Source of the DNA: JANNSX01 sp041397825
Lineage (GTDB): Bacteria; Pseudomonadota; Alphaproteobacteria; Rhizobiales; Hyphomicrobiaceae
Reading direction: 5' to 3'
DNA: 64,000 bases
Assembly: GCA_041397825.1 (NCBI GenBank)
Contig: JAWKVX010000002.1
Span: 1,116,001 to 1,180,000 of the forward strand
Shown: in pieces, positions 26,710 through 35,290 of the stretch
How positions within the stretch are numbered: position 1 is the stretch's first letter
Layout of the letters: the number at the start of each line of letters is the position of its first letter
Notes under the pieces: model-generated
What the model saw: the letters and a program-made list of their open reading frames with translations, nothing else
Told to the model about the DNA's origin: nothing
Databases searched by the model: none
Position numbers and translations under genes: made by a program

Positions 26710-27735
26710 GTGAGCGCATTGCGTCGCGGCGAGCATCGATTTGGCCGGCTCAATCTGGCGCTGCAAGGCGGTGGTGCGCATGGCGCCTTCACCTGGGGCG
26801 TTCTCGATCGTCTGCTCGAGGAGGCGGCGCTCGAGATCGACACGATCAGCGCGGCGAGCGCCGGGGCGGTCAATGCGGTCGCCATGCTCTCGGGTCTCGC
26901 CGAGGGTGGCAAGGAGGCAGCAAAAGCCCGTCTCGATCAGGTCTGGCTGGCGATCAGCAAGGCGGGGCTGCCCGACTATGCGCGACTGAACCCCTTCTTC
27001 GCCGGGCTGATGCGCGTGCCGGGCATCGTCTCGCCCTATGCCTTCAATCCTCTCGACCTCAATCCGCTGCGCTCCATCCTGGCGAAGCACATCGATTTCG
27101 ACCGGCTTAGGGCCACGCCGCCGGCGCGCCTCATTATATCGGCCACCGACATCGCCACGGGGCGGGCGCGGCTGTTCGACGAGACCGAGATCGGCATCGA
27201 TGTCGTGCTCGCCTCGGCATCGCTGCCGACGCTCTACCGCGCGGTCGAGATCGAGGGCCGGTACTATTGGGATGGCGGCTTCTCCGCCAATCCCGATCTC
27301 CTGTCGCTGGTTGCCCGGTCGACGACAGGCGAAACGCTGCTGGTGCTGCTCAACCCCATGGCGGCGGAGGGCGCGGCGCCACGCCAGGCGGCTGACATCG
27401 CCCACCACATGAGCCGCATCACGTTCAATCAGCCTCTGCTCAGGGATCTCGGCGAGATCGAGGCGCGGCGCCAGGCGGCGACCGGGCTCAGAGGGTGGCT
27501 CGCCGGCAGGGCGGAGCGTCGCCTCGCCCGGCATCGCTTCCACCTGATATCGGCCGACGCCTACACGGCCGAGCTGGCGCCCGAGTCCAAGCTCCAGACC
27601 CATTGGGAACTCTTGTCGCACCTCAAGGCGGCGGGTCGGAAGGAGGCCGCGTGTTGGCTTGGCACCGATGCGGCTGGCGATACAACCGATGCGCTAGGGC
27701 TCGGATCGGCCAAGCGAAATCGAACTGCAGCCTGA
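26710..27735 (+). CDS. Patatin-like phospholipase family protein
   Basis: A 341-residue patatin-domain serine hydrolase. The oxyanion loop GGGAHG is at 20-25, the nucleophile Ser50 sits in AASAG, and the dyad Asp188 is in DGG. The nucleophile elbow is usually G-x-S-x-G; here the first Gly is Ala, which some patatins tolerate. GTG 26710 follows GGAAGAGG very closely; TTG 26719, eight bases from the same ribosome site, is the alternative. It would act on membrane or storage lipids. It is probably not part of the btu operon. Confidence 0.82.
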   Translation: MSALRRGEHRFGRLNLALQGGGAHGAFTWGVLDRLLEEAALEIDTISAASAGAVNAVAMLSGLAEGGKEAAKARLDQVWLAISKAGLPDYARLNPFFAGLMRVPGIVSPYAFNPLDLNPLRSILAKHIDFDRLRATPPARLIISATDIATGRARLFDETEIGIDVVLASASLPTLYRAVEIEGRYYWDGGFSANPDLLSLVARSTTGETLLVLLNPMAAEGAAPRQAADIAHHMSRITFNQPLLRDLGEIEARRQAATGLRGWLAGRAERRLARHRFHLISADAYTAELAPESKLQTHWELLSHLKAAGRKEAACWLGTDAAGDTTDALGLGSAKRNRTAA

Positions 27736-27911
27736 CGCTCCCCTGCGGAAGGACATGGTTAGTGAGTGGTTCATGCGTGCGACGCATGGGCTCGATGCGG
27801 GGACACCCGCTTGTGCAAAACAGTGTTCAATGCCATATTGCGGTGCAACATCACGGATAACAAGAGCCGTGCGCCTGCGGTACCGCAGGTGAGCGAAAAC
27901 GGAGAAAAATC

Positions 27912-28163
27912 ATGAGCCAATACAATGAGATGCTGCGCGGACGCGCAGGCGTTATGAGCTTTGCTCTCGAGAGCTTGGGCAATGCAATATTCGGCAACGT
28001 CACGCAGTCGATTCAGAAAGAGCGTGACCGGCGCGAGCTGGGCCGTGAGCTGGCCCGTCTGTCTGATCGTGAGCTGGCCGACATCGGCCTGACTCGGGCC
28101 GACGTGCCGCGTGGGTTCTGGGATTCGATCTCGGCTCACAACCATATGTTCCGCCGGCCCTGA
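27912..28163 (+). CDS. DUF1127 small protein
   Basis: An 83-residue protein whose C-terminal half matches the DUF1127 (YjiS-like) signature: an Arg-rich helix (ERDRRELGRELARL), then S-D-R-E-L-A-D-I-G-L-T-R-x-D. In alphaproteobacteria such proteins affect RNA turnover, phosphate uptake or growth, and many are strongly expressed. A GGAGAAAA ribosome site precedes the ATG. It is followed by an intrinsic terminator, so it is probably a single-gene transcript. The 176 bases upstream (27736-27911) hold its promoter, which I could not pinpoint. Confidence 0.85.
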   Translation: MSQYNEMLRGRAGVMSFALESLGNAIFGNVTQSIQKERDRRELGRELARLSDRELADIGLTRADVPRGFWDSISAHNHMFRRP

Positions 28164-28216
28164 TCGGGTCTGAGCGAAAGCCTTTGCAACCGCAGAGGCG
28201 GAAGGTTCAACGTGAG

Positions 28217-28247
28217 CGGCGGCTGCCTTCGGGCAGCCGCCGTTTTT
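28217..28247 (+). terminator. Intrinsic terminator after the DUF1127 gene
   Basis: A perfect 11-bp stem, CGGCGGCTGCC (28217-28227) with GGCAGCCGCCG (28232-28242), closed by a TTCG tetraloop and followed by five T residues (28243-28247). It is the cleanest Rho-independent terminator in the window and lies 54 bases after the DUF1127 stop. Confidence 0.95.
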
Positions 28248-28369
28248 CGTATGTCCGCTTTGCCCTGACCCTATGGCTCGGTGGCGAAACGCGCTTGTGA
28301 GCCCGGCATCGACACCGCTATACCCTCGGTTCAGTCATCCACCAAAACTCGAGAGAAGGAGTGAGCGTC

Positions 28370-28723
28370 ATGCCCATCAAGCGTCACGAGGTCGGCCCGC
28401 GCATGAGCCAGGTCGTCGTGCACAACAACGTCGCCTATCTGGCGGGGCAGGTGGCCATGGGCGCCAAAGGCAAGTCCGTCAAAGACCAGACGAATGACAT
28501 TCTCTCGACGATCGACAAGCTTCTCGCCTCGGTCGGCACGAACAAGACGAAGCTCATCACCACCAACATCTGGCTGTCCGACATCTCGACCTTCGCAGAG
28601 ATGAACGATGCGTGGGACAAATGGGTCGCGCCGGGCAACACTCCGGCCCGTGCAACGGTCGAGGCGAAGCTCGCCGCGCCGGAGTTCACGGTCGAGATCA
28701 TGGTGACGGCCGCCATCGACTGA
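28370..28723 (+). CDS. RidA-family protein
   Basis: A 117-residue RidA/YjgF/YER057c protein. It keeps the trimer-cleft arginine in PARATVEAKLA, and the conserved Glu in EFTVEIMV. ATG 28370 has AAGGAG ten bases upstream; a GTG at 28361 is too close to that site. RidA enzymes hydrolyse reactive 2-imino acids to keto acids and ammonia. The next gene is a D-amino-acid-dehydrogenase-like enzyme, which produces such imino acids, so the pairing makes biochemical sense. It is the first gene of a three-gene operon. Confidence 0.88.
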   Translation: MPIKRHEVGPRMSQVVVHNNVAYLAGQVAMGAKGKSVKDQTNDILSTIDKLLASVGTNKTKLITTNIWLSDISTFAEMNDAWDKWVAPGNTPARATVEAKLAAPEFTVEIMVTAAID

Positions 28724-28751
28724 TCGATGGGCGAGAGCGGGAGGCGGCTTC

Positions 28752-29999
28752 ATGAAGATCGCGGTTCTGGGCGCCGGCATCGTCGGCATCACCACGGCCT
28801 ATCAGCTGCTGAAGGACGGTCATCAGGTGACCGTGATCGACAGGGAGCCCGAGCCCGCCAACTTCACGTCGTTCTCGAATGCCGGCCTGGTGGCGCCCGG
28901 GCATGCCTATGCCTGGGCGTCGCCGGCGGCGCCCGGCATGATGTGGCGCTCGCAGTGGCGCAATGATCAGGCCATCCGCTTCAAGCCGCGTCTCGATACC
29001 AGGCAATGGTCATGGATCCGCAAGTTCCTGTCCGAGTGCACGGCCGAGCGGGCTGTGATCAACACCCGCAACAAGGCGCGTCTCAGCATCTACTCGCAGC
29101 AGATGCTCAACGAGGTCGGGGCGGAGACGAGGCTTCCCTATGACCGCGTGAGCGGCGGACTTCTCTACTTCTTCAGAACGCCCGCGAGCTTCGAGCGCGG
29201 CAGCAAGAAGGCGGACCTGCTCCGCAACGCTGGCATCAAGATCGACACGCTCTCGTCGGACGAGATCATCGCCAAGGATCCCGGCTTGAGGCCGGCCGCC
29301 CAACAGATCGCCGGCGGACTCTACGTCAAGAGCGACGAGGGCGGGGACTGCCGGATCTTCGCGCATGGCCTGGCGGAAAAGTGCCGGGCGATGGGCGCCG
29401 ACATCAAGCTCGGGACCACCATCACCCGCATCGAGACTCGGAACGGCGAGGTCACGCATGTCGAGACCAGCGCCGGACGAATCGCTGCCGATGCGTTCGT
29501 TCTGGCGCTCGGTGTCTTCAGCCCGGACCTTGCCAAGCAGCTCGGCATCCGCCTGCCGGTCTATCCGGTCAAGGGCTATGCCATGACGATCCCGATCAGC
29601 GACAAATCGAAGGTGGCGCGGCTCGGCGGCGTCGACGAGGACAACCTGTTGGCCTATTGTCCCTTCGACGGTCGGCTCCGCGTCACGGCGACCGCCGAGA
29701 TCGCCGGCTATGACAACAGCCACAAGCCGAGCGACTTCCGGGTGATGAAGGACCGCACCGCGCGATTGTTCCCCGAGGGCCTCGACTGGGCAACGGCCAG
29801 CTATTGGGCCGGCCTCAGGCCGATGACGCCGACGGCGATGCCGATCGTCGATCGCTCGCCGATCTCGAACCTGTGGCTCAATACCGGTCACGGGCACATG
29901 GGCTGGACGATGTCGAACGGCTCGGCCCGCATCCTCGCCGATTTGATAGGCCAACGCCGTCCCGCCATTGATACGGAAGGACTTCGCTATGAGCATTGA
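28752..29999 (+). CDS. DadA-like FAD-dependent D-amino acid dehydrogenase
   Basis: A 415-residue DAO-family flavoprotein. The Rossmann GxGxxG is at 7-12 (GAGIVG) and the ATP/FAD-binding Asp/Glu end is in VTVIDREPE. The C-terminal LWLNTGHGHMGWT motif is typical of DadA-like dehydrogenases. GGGAGGCGG precedes the ATG. It would oxidise a D-amino or N-alkyl amino acid to an imino acid and pass electrons to the membrane chain. It lies 28 bases after the ridA-like gene and overlaps the racemase-like gene by 11 bases. The substrate is not evident from sequence alone. Confidence 0.85.
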   Translation: MKIAVLGAGIVGITTAYQLLKDGHQVTVIDREPEPANFTSFSNAGLVAPGHAYAWASPAAPGMMWRSQWRNDQAIRFKPRLDTRQWSWIRKFLSECTAERAVINTRNKARLSIYSQQMLNEVGAETRLPYDRVSGGLLYFFRTPASFERGSKKADLLRNAGIKIDTLSSDEIIAKDPGLRPAAQQIAGGLYVKSDEGGDCRIFAHGLAEKCRAMGADIKLGTTITRIETRNGEVTHVETSAGRIAADAFVLALGVFSPDLAKQLGIRLPVYPVKGYAMTIPISDKSKVARLGGVDEDNLLAYCPFDGRLRVTATAEIAGYDNSHKPSDFRVMKDRTARLFPEGLDWATASYWAGLRPMTPTAMPIVDRSPISNLWLNTGHGHMGWTMSNGSARILADLIGQRRPAIDTEGLRYEH

Positions 30000-30813
30000 C
30001 ACCGAACTCAGATCTCGCCGCCGGAGTGCCGGACCTGTCCGGGGCAAATCCGCGACCGAACTCATCGAGCATCTGCCCTTCAAGACCGACGGCGGCCTGG
30101 CCACCAAGGCGCGGGTCGGTCTCATCGTGCTCGCCAGCGACAACACCATCGAGCATGAGTTCCGCCTGGCCTTCGCCGGCCAGAAGGGGGTGGGCCTGTT
30201 CGAGAGCCGCATCTACAATTCGACCACCATCACGCCAGAGACGCTGGCGGCCATGGGGCCACTCATAACCGAGGCCGCCCGCCTGCTGCTGCCGGGAACC
30301 GACCTCGACGTCATCGGCTATGGCTGCACGTCGGCGTCGATGGTGCTGGGTGAGAAAAAGGTCGCGGAGGAGGTCAGGAAGGCGAAGCCGAAGGCCAAGG
30401 TGACGAATCCAATCACGGCCGCCTTCGCCGCCTTCGATGCCTTCAAGGCGAAGCGCATCGCCGTGCTGACGCCCTATCGGGCGGACGTCAACGCCATCGT
30501 CCAGAAATACATCGAGACCAAGGGGTACGAGGTGCCGGTGTTCGGCTCCTTCAACGAGGAGAACGATACCACGGTCGCAAACATCACGCTCGACAGCCTG
30601 AAGCGCGGCATTGGCAAGATCACCAAGGGCCGTGACGTCGACATGGTGTTCGTCTCCTGCACGGGGCTTCGGCTGGTGGAGGCCGTGACGGACATCGAGA
30701 CGGCGGTCGGGCTTCCGGTCACCTCCTCCAATCATGCGCTCGCCTGGCATTGCCTCAGACTGGCCGGCGTGAAGCAGAAGCGGCCGGAACTCGGGCGGCT
30801 CTACACGAAATAG
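29989..30813 (+). CDS. Asp/Glu racemase / maleate isomerase-family protein
   Basis: A 274-residue member of the superfamily containing maleate cis-trans isomerase, arylmalonate decarboxylase and Asp/Glu racemase. Two catalytic-type cysteines sit in GYGCTSASMV and VSCTGLRLV, one per half, as expected for the two-cysteine mechanism. GGAAGG eight bases upstream supports ATG 29989, inside the end of the dadA-like gene. It could racemise an amino acid feeding the dehydrogenase, or isomerise maleate; the operon favours the former. Specificity cannot be set from the sequence. Confidence 0.8.
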   Translation: MSIDTELRSRRRSAGPVRGKSATELIEHLPFKTDGGLATKARVGLIVLASDNTIEHEFRLAFAGQKGVGLFESRIYNSTTITPETLAAMGPLITEAARLLLPGTDLDVIGYGCTSASMVLGEKKVAEEVRKAKPKAKVTNPITAAFAAFDAFKAKRIAVLTPYRADVNAIVQKYIETKGYEVPVFGSFNEENDTTVANITLDSLKRGIGKITKGRDVDMVFVSCTGLRLVEAVTDIETAVGLPVTSSNHALAWHCLRLAGVKQKRPELGRLYTK

Positions 30814-30886
30814 AGACGTCCGCCGGGCACTGTTGCGTTTGCAAGCGATGCAGTCGTGTCATCCGGCATTCGTGCCGAATCGCTTA

Positions 30887-30921
30887 GGCTCCCCGCAGGG
30901 AAAGCGGGGAGCCCTCGAATG
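30887..30921 (+). promoter_or_regulatory. Hairpin enclosing a ribosome-binding site
   Basis: A perfect 10-bp stem: GGCTCCCCGC (30887-30896) with GCGGGGAGCC (30904-30913) and a 7-base loop. The 3' arm contains GGGGAG, the best ribosome site for ATG 30919, so the fold would hide it. There is no T-run after it, so it is a weak terminator for the preceding operon; a translational switch or RNA thermometer is the alternative reading. Both are inference. Confidence 0.5.
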
Positions 30922-31104
30922 CGACTGAAGATCTGTACCTCGGCACCTATGGCCACGACCATCTGGGACCGCCGCGCCAATGCGCTCGATGCGGGCTTCA
31001 AGCTCATGGAGAAAAAGCCCGACGAGAAGGCCTGGACGGACAACGACTGGCGGCTTTGGCGCTATGCGCTTGCCGTGTCGAAGCGGCTCGAGCGGCTGAA
31101 CTGA
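30919..31104 (+). CDS. Hypothetical 61-residue protein
   Basis: A possible small protein with a Trp-rich, charged helical C-terminal half (AWTDNDWRLWRYALAVSKRLERLN). I do not recognise the family. ATG 30919 has GGGGAG seven to eight bases upstream, inside a hairpin; an ATG at 30949 is an alternative with no ribosome site. The amino acid composition is protein-like (balanced acidic, basic and aromatic residues, not the Arg/Pro/Ala bias of antisense frames). It lies downstream of the racemase-like gene. Confidence 0.45.
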   Translation: MRLKICTSAPMATTIWDRRANALDAGFKLMEKKPDEKAWTDNDWRLWRYALAVSKRLERLN

Positions 31105-31175
31105 AGTCCGCGGCCGGGCTGGACGGGGAAAGGGCCGGGCACCTGCGTCTGCGCCGGCTGGCGAGGGACGTCGCC

Positions 31176-31952
31176 TCAGGGAAGCAGCGTCCGTGATGGC
31201 GCGATGTCGAAAGCCGGACTCGCTCGATGCCTCTCGGTCGGCGCCAGCAGGGCGATCCTCGCCGAGATCTCTCTCAGCAGTTTTGAGCGGATCGCCTCGC
31301 GAAAATCCTCGTAGTTGACCGATTTCATGACGAAGCTGTCATGGCCGATGATGACGTTCTCGCGATAGTAGCGGTCGAGGTCGTGCACCTCGTTGATGAT
31401 GGCGAGACCATTGACGACCACATCGTGCGCGCTCGCCATGACGCGGGCCTGCGGCAGCAGGATGGTCAAATCCTCGCGGGCCGGCGTCTCGATGCCGTCG
31501 CCGGAGACGTCGACCACGCGCCTTGGCGCCGTGAAGCGGTTGTCGGCAATCAGTCGGACCGCATATGCGACGGCCGCGCCGATGCCGGTGCCGCCCTCGA
31601 CGCGGCGAGGGAACTGGCCGACCGCATCGGCAAACGACAGCGCCGATGCGCGGTCGCCCAGGACGAACCACGGGCTCTCGTCCTTGGGCATGGTCGCATC
31701 GGCCCAGACGATCAACGCGACAGCGATGCGGCCGTTCGGTCCCGAAGCGATCGCCGATTGTACCGCCTCGTCGCGAAACGCCTCGGCGATGCCCTGGAGC
31801 TGAAGCTGAAACTCCGTCTCGTCGACACTGCCCGACGCGTCGACCGCCAAGACGAGCTCCAGGTCGACCTCCTCGGCGCGCAGCGGCGACGTTGCCAGGC
31901 CGAGGGCCAGAAGCATCACTCCGACGCGAAGCCTGAGTCTATCCTTGGTCAC
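31176..31952 (-). CDS. DUF1194 secreted von Willebrand A-like protein
   Basis: A 258-residue exported protein of the DUF1194 family. GTG 31952 gives a signal peptide (basic n-region, LLALGLATSPLRA-EE). The remainder is a VWA-like fold with the metal-ion site DASGSV at the first strand, a Thr in EGGTGIG, and a late Asp in VDVSGDG. ATG 31916 is an alternative start with GGAG upstream. VWA proteins usually mediate metal-dependent protein contacts. Function is unknown. It is convergent with the 61-residue open frame. Confidence 0.8.
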   Translation of the reverse strand: MTKDRLRLRVGVMLLALGLATSPLRAEEVDLELVLAVDASGSVDETEFQLQLQGIAEAFRDEAVQSAIASGPNGRIAVALIVWADATMPKDESPWFVLGDRASALSFADAVGQFPRRVEGGTGIGAAVAYAVRLIADNRFTAPRRVVDVSGDGIETPAREDLTILLPQARVMASAHDVVVNGLAIINEVHDLDRYYRENVIIGHDSFVMKSVNYEDFREAIRSKLLREISARIALLAPTERHRASPAFDIAPSRTLLP

Positions 31953-32031
31953 GAGCGAATTGTGCCGTGCACCTTTGCCGGGTGCAACGCTCGTCGCGTA
32001 ACGCTGTCGTGATATGTCGTTTCGCCGAAGC

Positions 32032-32640
32032 TCAGCCGACGAGCTCGATCGCCTCGGCGATGGACTTGATGGGCGCAATATTGGCGAGATCGGCGATCGC
32101 CGTCCGATGCACTTCATCGTCGAATGAGGCGCACCCGTCCTCGAGGACAATGGCCGTAAAATCACGCAGATAGGCGTCGCGGACGGTGGTGGCGACGCTG
32201 ACGGCCGTGGTTATGCCGGCCACGAGCAGTGTCTCGATCGAGGCCTGCCTCAGCACCCATTCGAGGCGCGTCATGTAGAACGCCGAGTAGGCGACCTTCT
32301 CGATGGCGATATCGACCGGCTCGAGCTCGGCGGCAAGCCTGTGGCCCCACGTGCCGGCCTGGAAGTCGCCCTTGGCGAGGAAGGGCCTCAATCGGCGCAG
32401 GTGATCGGAGATGAACGGCTCACCATTCTTGCCGGTCACGAGCGTCAGGTGGGTCGAGACGATCCAGCTCTCTCTTGCCCGCATCTGATCGACGAGCGGG
32501 CGAAGCCGGGACGGAAGATTGGTGACGGCCGGGCTGATCAGCCCGGCGCGGCCATAGGCACCCTTGGGATGAACGACGTCGTTCTGGATGTCGATCATCA
32601 GCAGTGCTGTCCGCTTTGGATCGAGGCCGCGTCTTGCCAT
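32032..32640 (-). CDS. Isochorismatase-fold hydrolase lacking the catalytic cysteine
   Basis: A 202-residue isochorismatase-like (cysteine hydrolase) fold protein. The catalytic Asp17 (MIDIQND) and Lys115 (EKVAYSAF) of the usual Asp-Lys-Cys triad are in place, and the cis-peptide loop plus RDA motif (TTAVSVATTVRDA) is clear. At the nucleophile position, Ser148 replaces Cys. True amidohydrolases of this fold (nicotinamidase, N-carbamoylsarcosine amidase, maleamate amidase) need that Cys; isochorismatases do not. It is upstream of and divergent from the DUF1989-GcvT fusion across 239 bases that hold no other feature I can support. Confidence 0.82.
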   Translation of the reverse strand: MARRGLDPKRTALLMIDIQNDVVHPKGAYGRAGLISPAVTNLPSRLRPLVDQMRARESWIVSTHLTLVTGKNGEPFISDHLRRLRPFLAKGDFQAGTWGHRLAAELEPVDIAIEKVAYSAFYMTRLEWVLRQASIETLLVAGITTAVSVATTVRDAYLRDFTAIVLEDGCASFDDEVHRTAIADLANIAPIKSIAEAIELVG

Positions 32641-32879
32641 GCTTGCTCCGTCGCTATGCGTATGCCCGCGGCTCCTCCAGCCGGGGTCGATCCGACCCGT
32701 CCCAACACTGCCACCGTTGCCTGAAGATGCACAGCCTCAAATGCGAGCTGGACCCTCTCCTCGCGCATGTCTGGTTCAGGAGCCGTGGGGACTGCACCCC
32801 CGAGAGTTTAGGGGAGGGGGGCAAATTCGTGATTGTGCCGGCGGTTGGCGTTACCTAGAGTGCAGCGGGTTGATCTGCG

Positions 32880-35264
32880 ATGGATGGAGATATGCAGGAT
32901 TTTCCCAGTGATCCCCGGCGCTTGGGACCACCGAGCGGCAGTCGTATCCTGCGCCCTGGAATGCCTCTGCTCGGCGCGGGCGTGGAACGCCACGTCGTCG
33001 ACGGCGGCCAGCTGATCGTCGTCGCCGTCGAGCCGGGTGACCGACTGGCCATCACGGATATCGAAGGCGGACAGGTTGCGGAGCTGGTTGTCGCCGATCC
33101 CAAGGGACGTATCGACCTGGCGATCCTCGGTGTCAAATCGAATGCCGCCGCCAAGGCCATCCGCGAGGCGCTGTCGCGCGACGAGGAGAGCGCGCGGATC
33201 GTCCGACGCGGTCTCGAGCGCCGAAAGATCGACCTTGCGAGTGCCCGGGCGTTGCGACTCTTCTCGGCTGACAGTCCTGCCGGCAGTCGCGCGGAGCTGA
33301 CAGCCGCCCGCGAAGGCACGCTCGTGCTTGCTGCTCCCGGCCAGCCGATGGTGCCATCGACCCAGGACACGACGACCTCGATCGAGCTCCGCATCACCCG
33401 GGCGAAGCCGAGGCGGAAATCCGGCTCCCGGTTCCATCTGCCGGAGCCGCTCGCCGATCCGCTGCAAGACCATCGGATCAAGGCCGCGGCCGCAACCGCC
33501 TACCGCGTCAAGGCCGGCGAATACATCCAGATCATCGATGTGGACGGTCGGCAGTGCACGGATTTTCAATGCTTCGATGCACGCAAAGTCGACAAAGGAT
33601 TGGATCGGCCGCTCGACGTGACATCGACGCGGGCGATGATCGGCCTCGCCTATCCGACGCCGGGCCTGCCGGCGAAGTCCTTCGATCAGGACTTCGATCC
33701 GCTCGTCGAGGTCATTCGTGACACCTGCGGGCGCCACGATGCCTTCGGCCTCGCCTGCACGTCACGCTACTATGACGACATGGGCTATCCCGGCCATCCC
33801 AACTGCACGGATAATTTCAACACGGCTCTGGCTCCCTATGGCGTCAAGGCGCGGGCGGGCTGGATGGCGATGAACTTCTTCTACAACACCGGCATCGACG
33901 CTCATAACGTGCTCTTCCTCGACGAGCCCTGGTCCCGGCCGGGGGACTACGTTCTCCTCAAGGCACTGACCGACCTCGTCTGCGTGTCGTCCTCCTGTCC
34001 CGATGATATCGACGCGGCCAACGCCTGGGACCCGACCGACATCCATATCCGCACCTATGCGGCCAAGAAGTCTTTCTCACGCGCGGTGGCCTTCCGAATG
34101 AAACCAGACAGCGACGCCAAGCTCACGAAAGAGACACCCTTCCACGCCAAGACCTCGAAGCTGACGCGCAATTTCGTCGAGTACCGCGGCTATTGGCTGC
34201 CGCAGCAATACAAGAACGGCGGCGCCATCGAGGAATACTGGGCAGCCCGCAAGGCGGCCATCGTCACCGACCTGACCCCGCTCAGAAAATTCGAGGTGAC
34301 GGGACCCGACGCCGAGGCGCTGATGCAGTATGCGGTCACGCGCGACATCTCCAAGCTTGCCGTCGGCCAGGTCGTCTACACGGCAATGTGCTACGAGCAC
34401 GGCGGCATGCTCGACGACGGTACCGTGTTCAGGCTCGGGCCTCACAACTTCCGCTGGATCGGCGGCGACGAGTATGGGGGAGAGCATCTGCGAAAGCTGG
34501 CCGAGCAGCTGGAACTCAAAGCCTGGGTGCGGTCATCCACCGACCAGCTGTGCAATCTCCAGATCCAGGGCCCGAGGTCGCGCGACATCCTGAAGGAGAT
34601 CGTCTGGACGGCGCCGGCGCAGACAACCGTCGAGGAGCTTGGCTGGTTCCGCTTCGCGGTCGGTCGCATCGGCAACTTCAAGGGCATACCGCTCGTCGTC
34701 TCGCGAACGGGCTATACGGGCGAGCTCGGCTTCGAGGTCTTCTGCCATCCGAAGGATGCCGCCACGGTCTTCGATGCGATCTGGGCCGCAGGCAAGCCGC
34801 ATGGCCTGAAGCCGCTCGGCCTCGCGGCGCTCGACATGCTGAGAATCGAGGCAGGCCTGATCTTCGCCAACTACGAGTTCTCGGACGAGACCGATCCTTT
34901 CGAGGCCGGCATCGGATTCACGGTGCCGAAATCGAAAGAGGCCGATTTCCTCGGCAAGGCGGCCCTCGTTCGTCGGCGCGAGCATCCGATGCGCCGCCTC
35001 GTCGGTCTCGAGGTCGCGGGGCGTGACCCGGTCGGGCACGGCGACTGCATCCATGTCGGCCGTGCGCAAGTGGGCGTGGTGACGAGTGGAACCTGGTCGC
35101 CGACGTTGGAGAAGCAGATTGCCTTGGCGCGGGTCGATGTCTCCGCCGCCGATCTCGGCACCGACGTCGAGATCGGCAAGCTCGACGGCCATCAGAAGCG
35201 GCTGCCGGCCAAGGTCGTGCGGTTTCCGCACTATGATCCGGACAAGACGCGGGTCAGGAGCTGA
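32880..35264 (+). CDS. DUF1989 / GcvT-like aminomethyltransferase fusion
   Basis: A 794-residue cytoplasmic protein. Residues 1-180 look like a divergent first copy of the DUF1989 fold. Residues about 195-400 are a clear DUF1989 (urea carboxylase-associated) domain with its cysteines (CTDFQCFDAR, CTSRYYDD, PNCTDNF). Residues about 420-790 form a GcvT aminomethyltransferase, with the folate-site aspartate in GGMLDDGTV. GcvT-family proteins move a one-carbon unit from a methylamine-type substrate to tetrahydrofolate. DUF1989 proteins accompany urea and amine breakdown. The fusion suggests demethylation or cleavage of an N-methylated compound, which is inference. Confidence 0.85.
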   Translation: MDGDMQDFPSDPRRLGPPSGSRILRPGMPLLGAGVERHVVDGGQLIVVAVEPGDRLAITDIEGGQVAELVVADPKGRIDLAILGVKSNAAAKAIREALSRDEESARIVRRGLERRKIDLASARALRLFSADSPAGSRAELTAAREGTLVLAAPGQPMVPSTQDTTTSIELRITRAKPRRKSGSRFHLPEPLADPLQDHRIKAAAATAYRVKAGEYIQIIDVDGRQCTDFQCFDARKVDKGLDRPLDVTSTRAMIGLAYPTPGLPAKSFDQDFDPLVEVIRDTCGRHDAFGLACTSRYYDDMGYPGHPNCTDNFNTALAPYGVKARAGWMAMNFFYNTGIDAHNVLFLDEPWSRPGDYVLLKALTDLVCVSSSCPDDIDAANAWDPTDIHIRTYAAKKSFSRAVAFRMKPDSDAKLTKETPFHAKTSKLTRNFVEYRGYWLPQQYKNGGAIEEYWAARKAAIVTDLTPLRKFEVTGPDAEALMQYAVTRDISKLAVGQVVYTAMCYEHGGMLDDGTVFRLGPHNFRWIGGDEYGGEHLRKLAEQLELKAWVRSSTDQLCNLQIQGPRSRDILKEIVWTAPAQTTVEELGWFRFAVGRIGNFKGIPLVVSRTGYTGELGFEVFCHPKDAATVFDAIWAAGKPHGLKPLGLAALDMLRIEAGLIFANYEFSDETDPFEAGIGFTVPKSKEADFLGKAALVRRREHPMRRLVGLEVAGRDPVGHGDCIHVGRAQVGVVTSGTWSPTLEKQIALARVDVSAADLGTDVEIGKLDGHQKRLPAKVVRFPHYDPDKTRVRS

Positions 35265-35290
35265 CCGGCGTCACCGGGAAGTACCAGCCA

